A DNA stretch of 64,000 nt from Stomorhina lunata (taxonomy: Eukaryota > Arthropoda > Insecta > Diptera > Rhiniidae), in the NCBI GenBank assembly GCA_933228675.1, contig OW121741.1, positions 39,461,952-39,525,951 on the forward strand. The letters run 5' to 3'. The notes under the pieces were generated by a model. The model saw only the letters and a list, made by a program, of their open reading frames with translations, made no database searches and was not told where the DNA came from. Of the stretch, positions 41,458 through 52,677 are shown piece after piece. The translations under genes and the position numbers were made by a program. The number at the start of each line of letters is the position of its first letter. Position 1 is the stretch's first letter.

Positions 41458-44120
41458 TTATATCCTTCACTACCATAGGTTTAAAGGGTATTATAAGTTT
41501 GTGCTGATTTAGTATACTAATAGACTTAGAATCATTTTCTGAGTCGATTTAGCGATGTCAGTCCGTCCGTCTGGCTGGCTGGAGCCCCATGTAAACCATG
41601 TAATCAAACTACAGATCACAATTCTAAAGATAATTTGTTGAAATTTGGCACAGATAGTTTTTTTGAAATTCGTCAAAATCGGTCCATTATTTATGGTACC
41701 TCCCATAGGTCCCACTTCCTTGAATTGATATTTTGGCCATAAATATCAATATTTTTTCATGAAATTTAAAATAAATACTGCTTATGTAAACTAAAATTAC
41801 TGTACCAAATTGAAATCGGTCCACATTTAACCGTAGCTCCCATACAAAATCTTCTGTCAAAACGCACTAAATAAGACAAAAAATCACTAAAACGCTAGTA
41901 AATCTGAAGATAATGAGAATTTTGAGTTTATTTTTTGCATTTTTTTAAAACTGTAATCAATTTGCCAAATTTCGAAATAATCGGTCCACATTTGACCTTA
42001 GCTCTTATATAAGTCCAAATGACGGAAACAGCTTAAATATATAAGTTTTGAGAAAATGTTTATTTTTTGCAAAATTTAGCAAATATTGTCTTTTTTTATA
42101 CCCACCATCAAAAAGAATGGGGGGTATATTGAGATTGTCATTCCGTTTGTAATTTCCTTAATATTGGCTCAAAAATCAAAAACGATATATATTCTGAATC
42201 CTTATGAAATTCTAAGACGATTGAGCTATGTCCGTCTGTCTGTCCGTCTGTCTGTCTGTCTGTTGAAATCACGATAACGTCTAAACGAAAAGAGCTAGCT
42301 AACTGAAACTTAGCCAAAACATTCTTCATCTATGAGAAAATTTTGGTATTGAAATTGGGCAAAATCGGTTAGCATTCGACTATAGCACCCGTATAACCTC
42401 GTCTAGACTAATCGCTTATTTGCTATCAAATGACAAATTATAACAGTTACGATGACAAAATTTAGTATCTAGAAGTTTTACATAAGCATTAGGTAGCATA
42501 TAAAATTTCATCGAAATCGGTTCACATTTAGCCATAGCTCTCATACAACAAACTTACGAAAACAGCCTAAATTTCACCTAAAATACACTTAAATGCCAAT
42601 AAATCTAAAAGTATAACAGATATAACCACTGAATTTTGCATAAGAAAGTCGTATATCAATGCCAGCCAGTGTGCAAAATTTTGTCGCAATCGGTCACCAT
42701 TTGACCTAGCTCCCATATAAAAAACTTACGAAAACACAAAAATTCAAAAAGAAAAGGGGATTTATGTCCGTCTGTCCGTCAGATAAAATCGTGATAGCTC
42801 CTTAACTACAAGAACTAGTAAGACTAAATTTAGCACAAGGAAGTCTTATGTCAGTGCCAGCCAGTGTGCAAAATTTTGTCACAATCGGTCACCATTTGAC
42901 TATAGCTCCCATATAAAAAACTTATGGAAACACAAAAATACATAAAGAAAAGGTTGTTTATGTCCGTCTGTCCGTCAGATAAAAGCACGATAGCACCTTA
43001 ACGAAAAGAGCTAGAGGGACAAAATTATACAAAAGTATTTTGGATATCTTGAAAAAGATGTGTGTTGAAAATGGACAAAATCGGTTCAAATTTAGTTAGA
43101 GCTCCCATATAACCCCGCCCCGGGAAACACATTAATCCTGATAAATTGAATACAATTGTAATAGTTATGACGATTAAATTTAAACTAGGGAAGTTTTATG
43201 CAATTTCATCACATTTTATAGGAATCAGTCCATATTTGACTTTAGCTTTCATGTGAAAAACACTCACGGAAACCAAAAATTTTAGCAAAGGCAAGTTAAA
43301 AGCTATTAAATTAAAACTATGACAGCTATGGCCACTAAATTTTGCAAGAATAAGCTCTATATATATACCAGCCAGTGTTTTGTTACAATCGGTGAACATT
43401 TGGCTATAATTCTTATATATATAACATCCCCTTTTTATATTTACAATCAAAAAGATTTGGAGGTACATTCATTATATTAAGATTGCACCTATGAAATTAG
43501 ATAGGCATCAATCAATGTTCAGCCCAGACTTTATATATGATGAATGCATTAGGAACTCATAAAGAAATATATTAATCACAACGAAAAGTATTTAACAACT
43601 TATGAGTGTAAAGCTATACCCGGTTATGAGACCGAATTTTGATCAAAGTAAATACTGGGGAAACCACTAAAATATTTTTAAATGTTGAACTATAAAGCTA
43701 CGGCAACCGAATTTAGTCCAAAGGTTTTACCAACAATACCAATTAGCTTAGCGATTTTTTCAGTTTTGGTCCAGATTTTGAATTAGCTGCACCCTTGTAG
43801 GTATATGAGATATGTTTCTAAACTTAACACAACTTGATGGTGGGTATATAAGATTCGGCACAGCCGAATATAACACTCTTACTTGTTAAAACTGTAATCA
43901 ATTTGCCAAATTTCGAAATAATCGGTCCACATTTGACCTTAGCTCTTATATAAGTCCAAATGACGGAAACAGCTTAAATATATAAGTTTTGAGAAAATGT
44001 TTATTTTTTGCAAAATTTAGCAAATATTTGTCTTTATACAGTAAAAAGAACACCTTTGACCTTAGTGGTGAAGGGTATCGTATGGTCGGGCTTGATCGAC
44101 TATAGCACTTTCTTACTTGT
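41458..44120 (+). mobile_element. DINE-A copy e, split by DINE-B copy b
   Basis: The 5' half (41458-42094) has CTTCACTACCATAGGTTTAA, a GTCAGTCCGTCCGTCTGGCT tract and the usual modules. After the 1.8-kb insertion, 43886-44120 ends with GGTGAAGGGTATCGTATGGT, the hairpin and CTTACTTGT. About 143 bp of DINE-A sequence is present on both sides of the insertion (41945-42087 and 43886-44028). Confidence 0.85.
42095..43886 (+). mobile_element. DINE-B copy b, nested in DINE-A
   Basis: Full-length by its ends: TTATACCCACCATCAAAAAG, TATATATTCTGAATCCTTAT, GATTGAGCTATGTCCGTCTG with a GTCY tract, and modules with GCTCCCATATAAAAAACTTA. It ends GATGGTGGGTATATAAGATT with the hairpin ATTCGGC-ACA-GCCGAAT and ACTCTTACTTGT. 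Closely related to 20798-22648 in opposite orientation. Confidence 0.9.
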
Positions 44121-45434
44121 TTAGTATGTATTTAGGAAATATTTATTGGAAATAAAATTAACATATTTTTGAACCTAAACCTCATAAGAACAGATTTAAT
44201 TGAATTGAAAAGAAAAAAGATGCAAACTTATTACAGGATGTTCCCCTTCTGTTAGTATTCTGACTTTTTTGCATCAGCTTCAGGTAAATATTTTCCCTAA
44301 GACAAAAAACGATTAGTGTTTTAAAGATAAATTTAATAAAATTAAAGGAAATACTAACATAATATAGTTCAATTAGTATCCTTTTCAGATTTGTGAACAA
44401 ACTTTGTATTAACCTTTATTTAAAAAAAAAAAATATTTAAAAACGTCATTGACCATAATGCACATTAAATTTTAAATGTCTTCTTTACACAGTTTAGCTT
44501 TATATGAAGAAGACTTTAAAATAACGAAATTTTATTAGAAAAATTGATTTTTTCCCACACATCCATACCCACAAACATTCTTCCCATCACACCCACCAAA
44601 ACTACAAGCACTTGTAATTTGGGTATTCGTATGAGTTTAAGTACTTTTATGTTGTTTATTGATAACTGTGAGTGCCTCTGTATGTGTGTGTGTAGTTTTT
44701 TTATCATGTAAAATTTTCAAAATTTTGTATCTGTTTGTATGTTTGAGTATTTTCTAACAAGAAAGGTCAAACTGAATTGAATTGGTCATCATCGTTATTA
44801 TTATCATCATCTTCTATTGCTGCTGCTAGTGCTTCCGTTGTCCTCCATCGCCTGCCACCCATTTGGCATTTGGGAAAAATATGGAGAAGAACATTTGTAC
44901 ATCGTCTACATTGTTTGGTGTATTTTTTGTTGTATTTTATTTAAGCAAATGCATATTTACATACTATAACTATTTAGAACAATATCTAACAAGCCGCTGA
45001 GTACATGGGACACAAGGGGGAGAAGGAGAAAATGAAGAAGGTCAAACGATTATCAAAAAGTTATATATTTTTTCCATATTTTAAATATGTGATTTTTTTT
45101 GTTTTTTTGCTGTTGTATTCGTATTTGAAATGAGCAATTTTTAGTTTTTGAACTTGTTCTACATTTTGTTTTGTAGCTACAACTACAAGTTAAAATGTTA
45201 CATGTTTGGCGGAATGACTATAATACATATGTCCTGCGTCCAATGGCATTTCATTTTGTTTCAGATAACGTATATCTGCATATTCAGCAATGACAGTCAT
45301 TTCCTTAAGTTATACAATATTCTAGGGAAATGAACTGACTACTTTAAGTTTTAATGATTTTAGTGTTTATACAATAGAAAGATATTAAGTAGTTTAAATT
45401 TATATATATTTTTTTTAATAGAAGTATCATTCAG
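44121..45434. other. unique-looking segment with possible minor exon
   Basis: No transposon recognised over 1.3 kb. A higher-GC patch at 44767-44862 gives a 31-codon minus-strand frame, MGGRRWRTTEALAAAIE then Asp/Asn runs, ending QFNSV. The Asp/Asn run is an ATC/ATT microsatellite, so coding status is doubtful. Together with its unique composition, this is one of the few stretches that could belong to a host gene. Confidence 0.3.
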
Positions 45435-45476
45435 GCCCTATGCTCCACTGAGAGTCAATGATAACAGACGAAGAAG
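45435..45476 (+). mobile_element. solitary 42-bp 3' tip of the RTE-like LINE
   Basis: GCCCTATGCTCCACTGAGAG to GACGAAGAAG lies between perfect 9-bp repeats ATCATTCAG (45426-45434 and 45477-45485). The host sequence is the tail of a SINE-2 copy. The unit has two base changes from the 12.2- and 49.8-kb copies. Confidence 0.9.
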
Positions 45477-45485
45477 ATCATTCAG

Positions 45486-45755
45486 CTAAATACTGCCTAT
45501 GCAATTGTTCAATGCACGTCAGATCTTGTTTTAGAACAGTGAAGTTTTAACATTTGTCGTTATTTAGATACATTGTTCAAAGCTTTTTGTCCTACAGTCA
45601 ATTTTATTTATTTTGCATCGACAGCGTGTTATTGCAGGCTTACCGCTAATAACATAAATTGATTGTTGCCGTGAACGGGGTTCGAACCCAGGCTGAATAC
45701 GATATGTTTTGCTTTGAATTCGATGTGCTTACCAACTAAGCCTCAACACCTACTA
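45486..45755 (-). mobile_element. SINE-2 copy d
   Basis: On the minus strand, GTTGAGGCTTAGTTGGTAAG carries the A box and CCTGGGTTCGAACCCCGTTC the B box. The body has AACACGCTGTCGATGC, TTGACTGTAGGACAAAAAGC and CAATTGCATAGGCAGTATTT. Its tail continues left of the 42-bp LINE tip. Confidence 0.8.
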
Positions 45756-45863
45756 AATTAAAAATATTTTAAATTTCAAATTTCCAATTTTTAAATAAAA
45801 TGTTGGAGCCTTTAGAAACCTAACGTACTTGATACCTAACGTATCAAGTTTGACTTAAAATTT

Positions 45864-46566
45864 TTATACCCTTCACCACCATAGGTGGAAAGGGTATTAT
45901 AAGTTTGTGCTGTTGTATGTAACGCATAGAAATATTTGTCTTGGACCCACCTTTTAGTATACCAATAGGCTTAGAACCACTTTCTGAGTTGATTTAGCGA
46001 TGTCAGTCCGTCCGTGTGGCTGGCTGGACCCCTATTTAAACCATGCTACCTATAAGGTCGCAATTCTAAAGATAATTTTTTGAAATTTGGCACAGATCAT
46101 TATTTTGATAGTGGGACCATGGCTATTAAAATTCGTAAAAATCGGTCGATTATTTGTGGTACCTCACATAGGTCCCACTTCCCGGAATTGATATTTTGTA
46201 AACAAATTTCAATATTTGTTCATGAAATTTAAAACAAATACTGCTTATGTACCAAATTTAAAATCGGTCCATATTTGACCATAGCTCCCATACAAACTCT
46301 TCTGTAAAAACGCACTAAATGAGACAAAAACTCTAAAACGCTCATAAATCTGAAGATAATGAGAATTTTGAGTTTATTTTCTGCAAACATAATTTTTGTA
46401 AAAACTGTAATCAATTTTCTAAATTTTGAGATAATCAGTCCACATTTGACCCTAGCTCTTTATATTTCTTTATTTTTCTTTATACAGGAAAAAGAACACC
46501 TTTGACCTTAGTGGTGAAGGGTATCGTATGGTCGGGCTTGACAGACTATAGCACTTTCTTACTTGT
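45864..46566 (+). mobile_element. DINE-A copy f
   Basis: TTATACCCTTCACCACCATA, GTATGTAACGCATAGAAATA, TCTGAGTTGATTTAGCGATG and GTCAGTCCGTCCG, then the modules, GTGGTGAAGGGTATCGTATG, the hairpin and CTTACTTGT. A small deletion near 46460 removes part of the last module. Confidence 0.9.
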
Positions 46567-46574
46567 TTTTTTAA

Positions 46575-46690
46575 AGAGAAGTAACATTCAGGCAAATACT
46601 GCCTTTACAATTGTACATAGAGTATATATGAATTTTTCATCGACGGCGTGTTATTGCTGCAGACTTAACGCCGCACAGTGGTTCAGAATC
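46575..46690 (-). mobile_element. SINE-2 copy e, 3' fragment
   Basis: AGTAACATTCAGGCAAATAC, TGCCTTTACAATTGTAC and CATCGACGGCGTGTTATTGC match the tail of copy d, including the site where copy d carries the LINE tip. The head is missing. Confidence 0.65.
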
Positions 46691-46984
46691 GTTTTTTATT
46701 GGCCAAGCTCTGTAGCATTTTAACTAATAAAGATTTTGTAGTCGTTCTTTTTTAAGTAAATAGATAACATTCTAAGCTTTTATCGAGTTTAAGTTTCAGG
46801 TTCTAAAGAAATTTAAGCTTAAAGTTCAATTTCCGTTTCAAATGTGTTAACCCATTTTTACCCGATTAAACGATTTGGCTTAAATTTAGGCCACAAGCCA
46901 ATCTTAGATGACAGTATAATATCTTGTTATCCTTAGGTTGACCCCTATTTTCATTGAGGTGTTTTCCGTATTTTCATAAGGATG

Positions 46985-47340
46985 ACGCAAATGGAACAAA
47001 AATTGAAAATTTTAATTTTTGAAGTCGAATATCTTTAAAACCATAAGAGATGGGATATGCATGCTACAACGTTTTTTGTAGATTCTGTATTTGTATGTAT
47101 TTATGTATGTATTTATTTTATAGAATGATTCTTCAAATCGGTTGGGAAATGACAACAATATATCGTATTAAGTGATTTATAAGTATGAGGTACCCTACTT
47201 TGGGGGCCGATTGTGCCGGCTCAATGAAATCTAGGCTTTCCAGGTTCAAAACATAAGCTCCCCAACACTTCTGCTATATGTACAAAAAATTATTTTAAAA
47301 TCCGCTTAAAGTTTTAGAAGTTGTGGACCATTTCATTATA
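46985..47340 (+). repeat. dispersed repeat U, copy 2
   Basis: Second copy of 40830-41150, same orientation: TTTTGAAGTCGAATATCTTT, CAAATCGGTTGGGAAATGAC, CCCTACTTTGGGGGCCGATT, AATCTAGGCTTTCCAGGTTC. It abuts the LINE fragment that follows. Confidence 0.6.
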
Positions 47341-47370
47341 TTTCCATTCCATTATATTTTTCAAAAACAA

Positions 47371-47755
47371 AATTGATAGTTTCTGCAAGGCGACAGTCCA
47401 CAAGAATTGGACCACATATGATCGTTGAAAACTATAGCTTTGAGGTTGTAAAAGAGTTTGTTTACCTTGATACAGCCGTATGAGCTGTATGAGCTATTCG
47501 CTGACATCGACATAGTTAAACGCTTTAAACGGCAGCGGCTACGTTGGCTAGACATGTAGAGCGAATGGATGAAAATACTTCAGCCGGAAACGTTTTCGAA
47601 AATTATCCCGAGTATGTCCGAAACATCGATAAAAGGAGCAAGAAAAGAAAAATATATTAAAGCTGGCCTATGAAATTTTAAAACACTTGTACACAGGACC
47701 AAAGCGCATGGAATTCTAAAATATGCTCGGCCTTTGACCTGAATAGGTTGTAAAT
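47371..47755 (+). pseudogene. RTE-type LINE, C-terminal fragment (second subfamily)
   Basis: The frames give GPHMIVENYSFEVVKEFVYL, the segment after the RT domain. ELYELFADIDIVKRFKRQRL with RWLD comes next, then HVERMDENTSAGNVFE. The last piece contains KICSAFDLN. At least three frameshifts and a large deletion between the first two blocks. The end GGAATTCTAAAATATGCTCG recurs at 59970 in the fragment at 59745-60135, so both are one subfamily, distinct from the 38.3-kb LINE. Confidence 0.75.
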
Positions 47756-47842
47756 ATAGGCCATTTAAGTAAGTTTTAAACTTATAATAAAATCTGTGGA
47801 ATTGAAATAATTTTCACTAATACCTGGTAATTTATTTAAACT

Positions 47843-48127
47843 TTTACATACATACATAATTCCCACGACATTCTAAATGGGACAAAGGGTACTCTTCTCT
47901 AACAATGAGCTGCATCCGATTCTATTTCTAGACTCATTGAAAGGGACCTAAGTTTTCACTCCGGCAAATACATTAGTTAGATAAGTTTTACATAGCTAAA
48001 TACTCAATTACCAGTGGCTAGCTGAGTTATGAGATGAACCGTTTTTTTCGAAAATTTATTTTTTCAAGTGGATCTCGCCAGGGTATGATAGGCGGATGAC
48101 TAACCTGCTATACCATGGCAGTTCACA
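47843..48127 (-). mobile_element. SINE-1 copy b, nearly full length
   Basis: The minus strand starts GTGAACTGCCATGGTATAGC and AGGTTAGTCATCCGCC with part of the B-box region (CCTGGCGAGATCCACTTGAA), an A/T linker and GGTTCATCTCATAACTCAGC. It then runs through TAGGTCCCTTTCAATGAGTC and AGAATCGGATGCAGCTCATT. A deletion removes the central tRNA part between CGCC and CCTGG. Confidence 0.8.
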
Positions 48128-48454
48128 AAACGTTTGCCAATCTAAAATGTTTAGAAGTCATCCTCAAGTTACAGATTTTTACACCGACACCGAAAACATT
48201 AGGAATTACTTGCGAAAAATTTAGCTTAAAGGTTAGCTTTATTAACCGGGTCTGTAAATGTTTGACCATCCTTTAAAAGAGAAGAAATTGAAGAACTAGC
48301 ATTATTCTTAACTCGTTTAACGAACGACTCGTAACTCTTACTGCCCCGAGGAGAAGCAAAAATTTTAGTACGAAGACGTTTCTCGTACAGAGCCTTAAGC
48401 CATCTTAATACTTTGGCACATGTGACATGATGACTTCTACATTCAGAACAAAAA
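48128..48454. other. spacer, nothing recognised
   Basis: Somewhat higher GC near 48330-48420 but no convincing frame or partner. Confidence 0.3.
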
Positions 48455-49035
48455 TAAGTGAAAAAATGTCGTCCAAGGCAAGCACCTCAAAGATTCAAGG
48501 GATCTCAACCATACTAAGTATAACTCTTCCTCGGATCAATTAATAGACGAGTGTCGAATTTCTTCAAATTCTAAAAAATTGCTGCTTATACATTGAAAAA
48601 AAATATGGTGAAAAACGGGGGTCCAAGGCAGGTACCCAAGGAGTCAACTGATTTCAACCAAAATTAGTAGACCTCTTGCTTTGATAAACTAATAGAAGTG
48701 TGCCGAATTTCATTAAATTCTGTTGAGAATTGCGGATTGTACTTTAAGAAGTAAAATTTATGAAAAAAGAGGCCTAAGACAGTTACCCCAAGGAGTCGAC
48801 TAATTTCATTACATTATATTGAGAATTGCTTTGAAAATTGAATTGTACATTGAAATGAAGTACAAGGCAGGTACCCCAAGGGGTCGACGAATTTCAATCA
48901 AATTTAGTGGACCTCTGTTTTTAATTAAATAATAGACATGTGTTGAATTTTATCAAATTTTCTTTAGAATTGGGAAGAATAATAGATGAAAAATGTGGGC
49001 CCAAGGTAGTTACCCAAAGGAGTCGAGTTATTCTT
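48455..49035. repeat. tandem repeats of about 95-150 bp, five units
   Basis: The phrase CCAAGGCAGGTACCCAAGGA with GTCGACTAATTTCA recurs at about 48473, 48620, 48771, 48865 and 49000. Units also share AATAGACRTGTGYYGAATTT and TTGAGAATTG. Identity is modest. Confidence 0.65.
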
Positions 49036-49107
49036 ATATATATAAAACTGAACCAGTATTCAAAATTTCACTTCTATTTTTTAACACTTCGATGTTTGAA
49101 GAAATAC

Positions 49108-50093
49108 AACTGTGCGCCGCATTCGATATGTATCGAAAACTCAGACTTTTAAGCAAATAAAGTGTAGCATACCTTAGGGATTTTTAAAATAGTTCATTTT
49201 GCAAAATCTTAAAAAAAAAAGTTGATATCTTAAAATATGGGCAAATCCTGCTTGACGGACGATACATTTGTATGGATTTTGTTGTACTTAAATGTATCCC
49301 ATTATCGTTCTACACTAGATAGCTTTGCACAGATTTCAGGAAATTTTAGACCATCGATTGTGCTATCGAATGGCATTTGATAATTTACATACTTCTTTTA
49401 GAGGAAAAAGATATTCGCTTTTAAAGTACTGTGACGGACGCTATAAAAAATGGATGTGACTTTTTTTTCAACACGTGTTTCTGTAAATTTTATCAAATCG
49501 GTCATAGGAATAAAAAAAATTGTAAATACATTAAAGACAGAGGAAAATCAGATTATAAAATATTTTTAGGTTTCTAGTTTCACCAAAAATCCATAAATGT
49601 ACTGTTGCGGACGCTACGTGATGGACGCTACAGTTTTTACTCGAATGTTTTTTTATTAGGAAAAAATTCATATTTCATTTTTTTAAGGATTCGTTAATCA
49701 GTGAAAATAATTGTTTTATTTGTTCCTGAATTTCATCTACTTCCTTTTCTCATTCGCGATTTTTGGGCATAATTTAATATTTCACAAAACGGCTTCTTCT
49801 TCTGTTATCCTTGACTCCCAGTGGAGCATAGGGCCTCAAAACGGCTACATACATATATTTATTTAATTCACAAATAGAGCTATCAGAAATTGTATCCATT
49901 ATATATTCTAAAGAATCAATATATGTTAAATTTTTCCATTAGCACAAATACGCGATTTTGACAGTTTTAAAATTTTGTCCTGGTTTAAGGTTTTTCGGAT
50001 TTGCCCATATGTTATTTTTTTAGATAATCCTTAAAATATGCTGCACAAATGTTAATGAAATGCCTTACATTTCGTTCGATATTGAATGCGGCG
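49108..50093. mobile_element. element with degenerate ~110-bp inverted ends
   Basis: CGCCGCATTCGATATGTATC on the left matches CGCCGCATTCAATATCGAAC from the right. Inward similarity includes TATGGGCAAATCC in both arms. GACGGACGCTA-type phrases repeat inside (near 49257, 49435, 49608 and 49623). No transposase. The 42-bp LINE tip at 49795 is nested within. Confidence 0.55.
49795..49836 (-). mobile_element. solitary 42-bp 3' tip of the RTE-like LINE
   Basis: The minus strand reads AGGCCCTATGCTCCACTGGG to GGATAACAGAAGAAGA. It lies between perfect 10-bp repeats CAAAACGGCT (49785-49794 and 49837-49846). Confidence 0.9.
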
Positions 50094-51542
50094 ATTTGGA
50101 CACAGATATGGTTTTCATTTACACGTAATTTATATCATTTCCGAACTGAATTGAATTTCTTCCTAAAAAAAAACGTAGAAAATTAAATTAAAAAAACTTT
50201 AAATTTATTATAACAATTGGAAACTCATAAAATATCCAAAGAAAAAAGATAAAATTGATTTACAAAACTCATTTTAGTATATGAAAAGGCTTAAGGAAAG
50301 ACGAAGAGGGAGGGGGAAAAGAAAACGAGAGGTCATTTCGATATTAGGCCTTTTTGGAAACAGAAGACGACAGAAAATGGAAATAAAAGGAAATCGAGAA
50401 AAAGGGTTTAAATGAAAGAGTAAAGGACAAAATTAAAAAAAATTTAAGCATTTTTTGAATTTTGAACTGAAGGGTCAAGATACTATGAAATTTAGGTAGG
50501 TTTTTCAAAATTAATGCAAATTATTGAAAAATACACGTTTTACTATATATTATGACGAAAAAAAAAACACGCAAGGAATACAAATTTAAAATGAAATAAA
50601 AAGAAAAAAATCCTACAACCTGAGCACATTTGGGATTTTGAAAATACAGGCGCGAAAATTTAAGAAAAACGAAAAAATGGGAAAAAGGAAAACAAGAAAA
50701 GTTTTGTCTATCAAGCAAATTTTGGAAAAAAAAACATGCGCTTAAAATTTTTAAGGATTTTGAAAAAGGAGAAAAAAAACAACCTTGAAATTTATGGGAA
50801 ATGAAAAGGATAAATATGTATTAATATTTATTAAAATTTAATATAAATGAGTTTTCGTTAGAAATTAATTAAAATTTGTTAATTAGTTTTTTTTTGGATT
50901 GAAATATTAATGAGAGAATAAGGGAGTTGGGAAAAGGAAAATGTCCTTTCAAAAGAAAAAAAATTCTATATGTATTCCAAAGTGGTCACATGACATTTGT
51001 TGTAATGCCAAAACATTTTTCGAAACTGCGAAACTGTTGCTCTCCAAAAGGCCACAAAAAATACTCAGAGAGGTTTGGGTTTTCGGGTTTGTTTTAGAAA
51101 ATTTGGAGAACATTAAGTTAAAATTTATGATTTGTTTTGGGTTTTTTCTCTTAAGGTTTTCTTCTTAATTTAATTTTTTTTTTCAACACTTTTTTTATTA
51201 TAACTTCCAGGATTTTAGGATCAAAATTAGATTTTAAATTAAAAAAAAATGGAAATGTTTGTTAATTAATTAATCAAAGAATTTTTTTGTATAATAATTT
51301 TATTAAATTTCTCTGGTCAACAATAACAAATCGTTAAATACAAAATGGTGGATGATAATAACAAAAAACTGTCTCACCCACAAAATATTTGACAAGTGCA
51401 AAGGCATGTGAAACTCATTAAAACAGACTTATTTAAAAACACTCTCTTCCTAAGTAGCTCTCTTTAAACACACTCTCTTTCTCTCTTAAAGGCACACACA
51501 CTTTCAAGCCAGGGCTGGCAAACATGATACAATTGTACTTTT
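50094..51542. other. A-rich segment and CTCTC patch
   Basis: From 50150 to 51300 the plus strand is purine-rich (GAAAAAAG, AGGGAGGGGGAAAAG) with Phe/Lys-rich chance frames. At 51440-51500 there are CACTCTCTT and CTCTCTTTAAACACACTCTC runs like those at 56462. No transposon recognised, so this may be unique host DNA. Confidence 0.35.
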
Positions 51543-52430
51543 TTATAACCTTCACCAACATAAGTTGAAAGGGTATTATAAGTTTGTGCTGATGTATGTA
51601 ACGCATGGAAATATTCGTCTTTGACCCATCTTCAAGTATACCAATAGACCTAGAATCTGAGTCGATTTAGCTATGTCAGTCCATCCGTCTGGCTGGCGGG
51701 AACCCCATGTAAACCATGTAATTAAAGTGCAGGTCCCAATTCAAATGATAATTTGATGAAATTTGCCACAGATAATCTTTTTTAGTGAACCGCCGTGGTA
51801 TAGCAGATTAGTCATCCGCCTAGCATACCAGAGGTCCCAAGTTCGATCCCTGGCCAGACTCACTTGAAAAAATTAATTTTCAAAAAAACGGCGGTTCACC
51901 TCTAACTCAGCTATGCACACTGGTTATTGAGTATCAGGCTATGTAAAACTTCTCTAATTAATGCATTTGCCGTTCGGAGCCGGAGTTAAAACGTAGGTCC
52001 CTTTCAATGAGTCTAAAAATAGAATCGGGTGCAGCTCATTGTCTGAGAGAAGTACCACTTCTTCCAATTGGAATGTTATCGTGGAAATTATTATTAGTAT
52101 CTTTTTGGTAGTAAGACCATAGCTATTCGTCAAAATCGGTCTATTATTTATGGTACCTCCCATAGGTCCCACTTCCAGGAATCAATATTTTGGCAACAAA
52201 TATCAATATTTTTTCATAAAATTTAAAACAAACACAGCTTGTAAGCCAAAATCACTGTATCAAATTTCGTTGAAATCGGTCCACATTTGACCATAGCTCC
52301 CATACAAACTCTTCTATCAAAACGCACTAAATGAGACAAAAATCAATAAAAACGCACATAAATCTTAAGATAATGACAATATCAAATCTGAAGATAATGA
52401 CAATTTTAAGCTTAAAATCAAACAGTTTTA
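51543..52430 (+). mobile_element. DINE-A copy g, 3' truncated, carrying a SINE-1
   Basis: TTATAACCTTCACCAACATA, GTATGTAACGCATGGAAATA, CTGAGTCGATTTAGCTATG and GTCAGTCCATCCGTCTGGC; the SINE lies at 51784-52098; then GGTACCTCCCATAGGTCCCA and GGTCCACATTTGACCATAGC. The terminal hairpin end is missing. Confidence 0.85.
51784..52098 (+). mobile_element. SINE-1 copy a, full length with target duplication
   Basis: The 315-bp unit lies between ATCTTTTT repeats (51775-51782 and 52099-52106). The tRNA-derived head has CCGCCGTGGTATAGCAGATT, a D-arm-like TTAGTCATCC and the B box in CCAAGTTCGATCCCTGG. A linker with an AAAATTAATTTTC core leads to GGCGGTTCACCTCTAACTCA. The body then runs through TAGGTCCCTTTCAATGAGTC and ends TTATTATTAGT. 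No poly(A), so the tail may be matched to a LINE not seen here. The source tRNA cannot be named safely. Confidence 0.9.
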
Positions 52431-52677
52431 ATGCCTTTGAAACCGACTCTTAACTCGAATAATTATTGTACTAATTATTCGAGTTAATCTAATTGTAATA
52501 ATTGTACTAATTTTAAATTCATCACTTCTTAAACTTCTTAATGGCTGATAAATTTTGAAGCATATTTTCGGCATTTTTTAATTTTTTCACATATATTTTT
52601 CAACCACCTCTAGGAATTTTGAAAAAAAATGGATAAGAATTGGTAGAACTTTCAGTTTCGCATCGTTTGATATGTAT

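Noticed and set aside
51343..51390. 15-codon frame MVDDNNKKLSHPQNI in a good start context
   Set aside because: It is too short and no splice donor is visible at its end.
51790..51865. Apparent tRNA gene (box-like CCGCCGTGGTATAGC and AGTTCGATCC)
   Set aside because: It is the head of a 315-bp SINE with target duplication. Acceptor pairing is not convincing.
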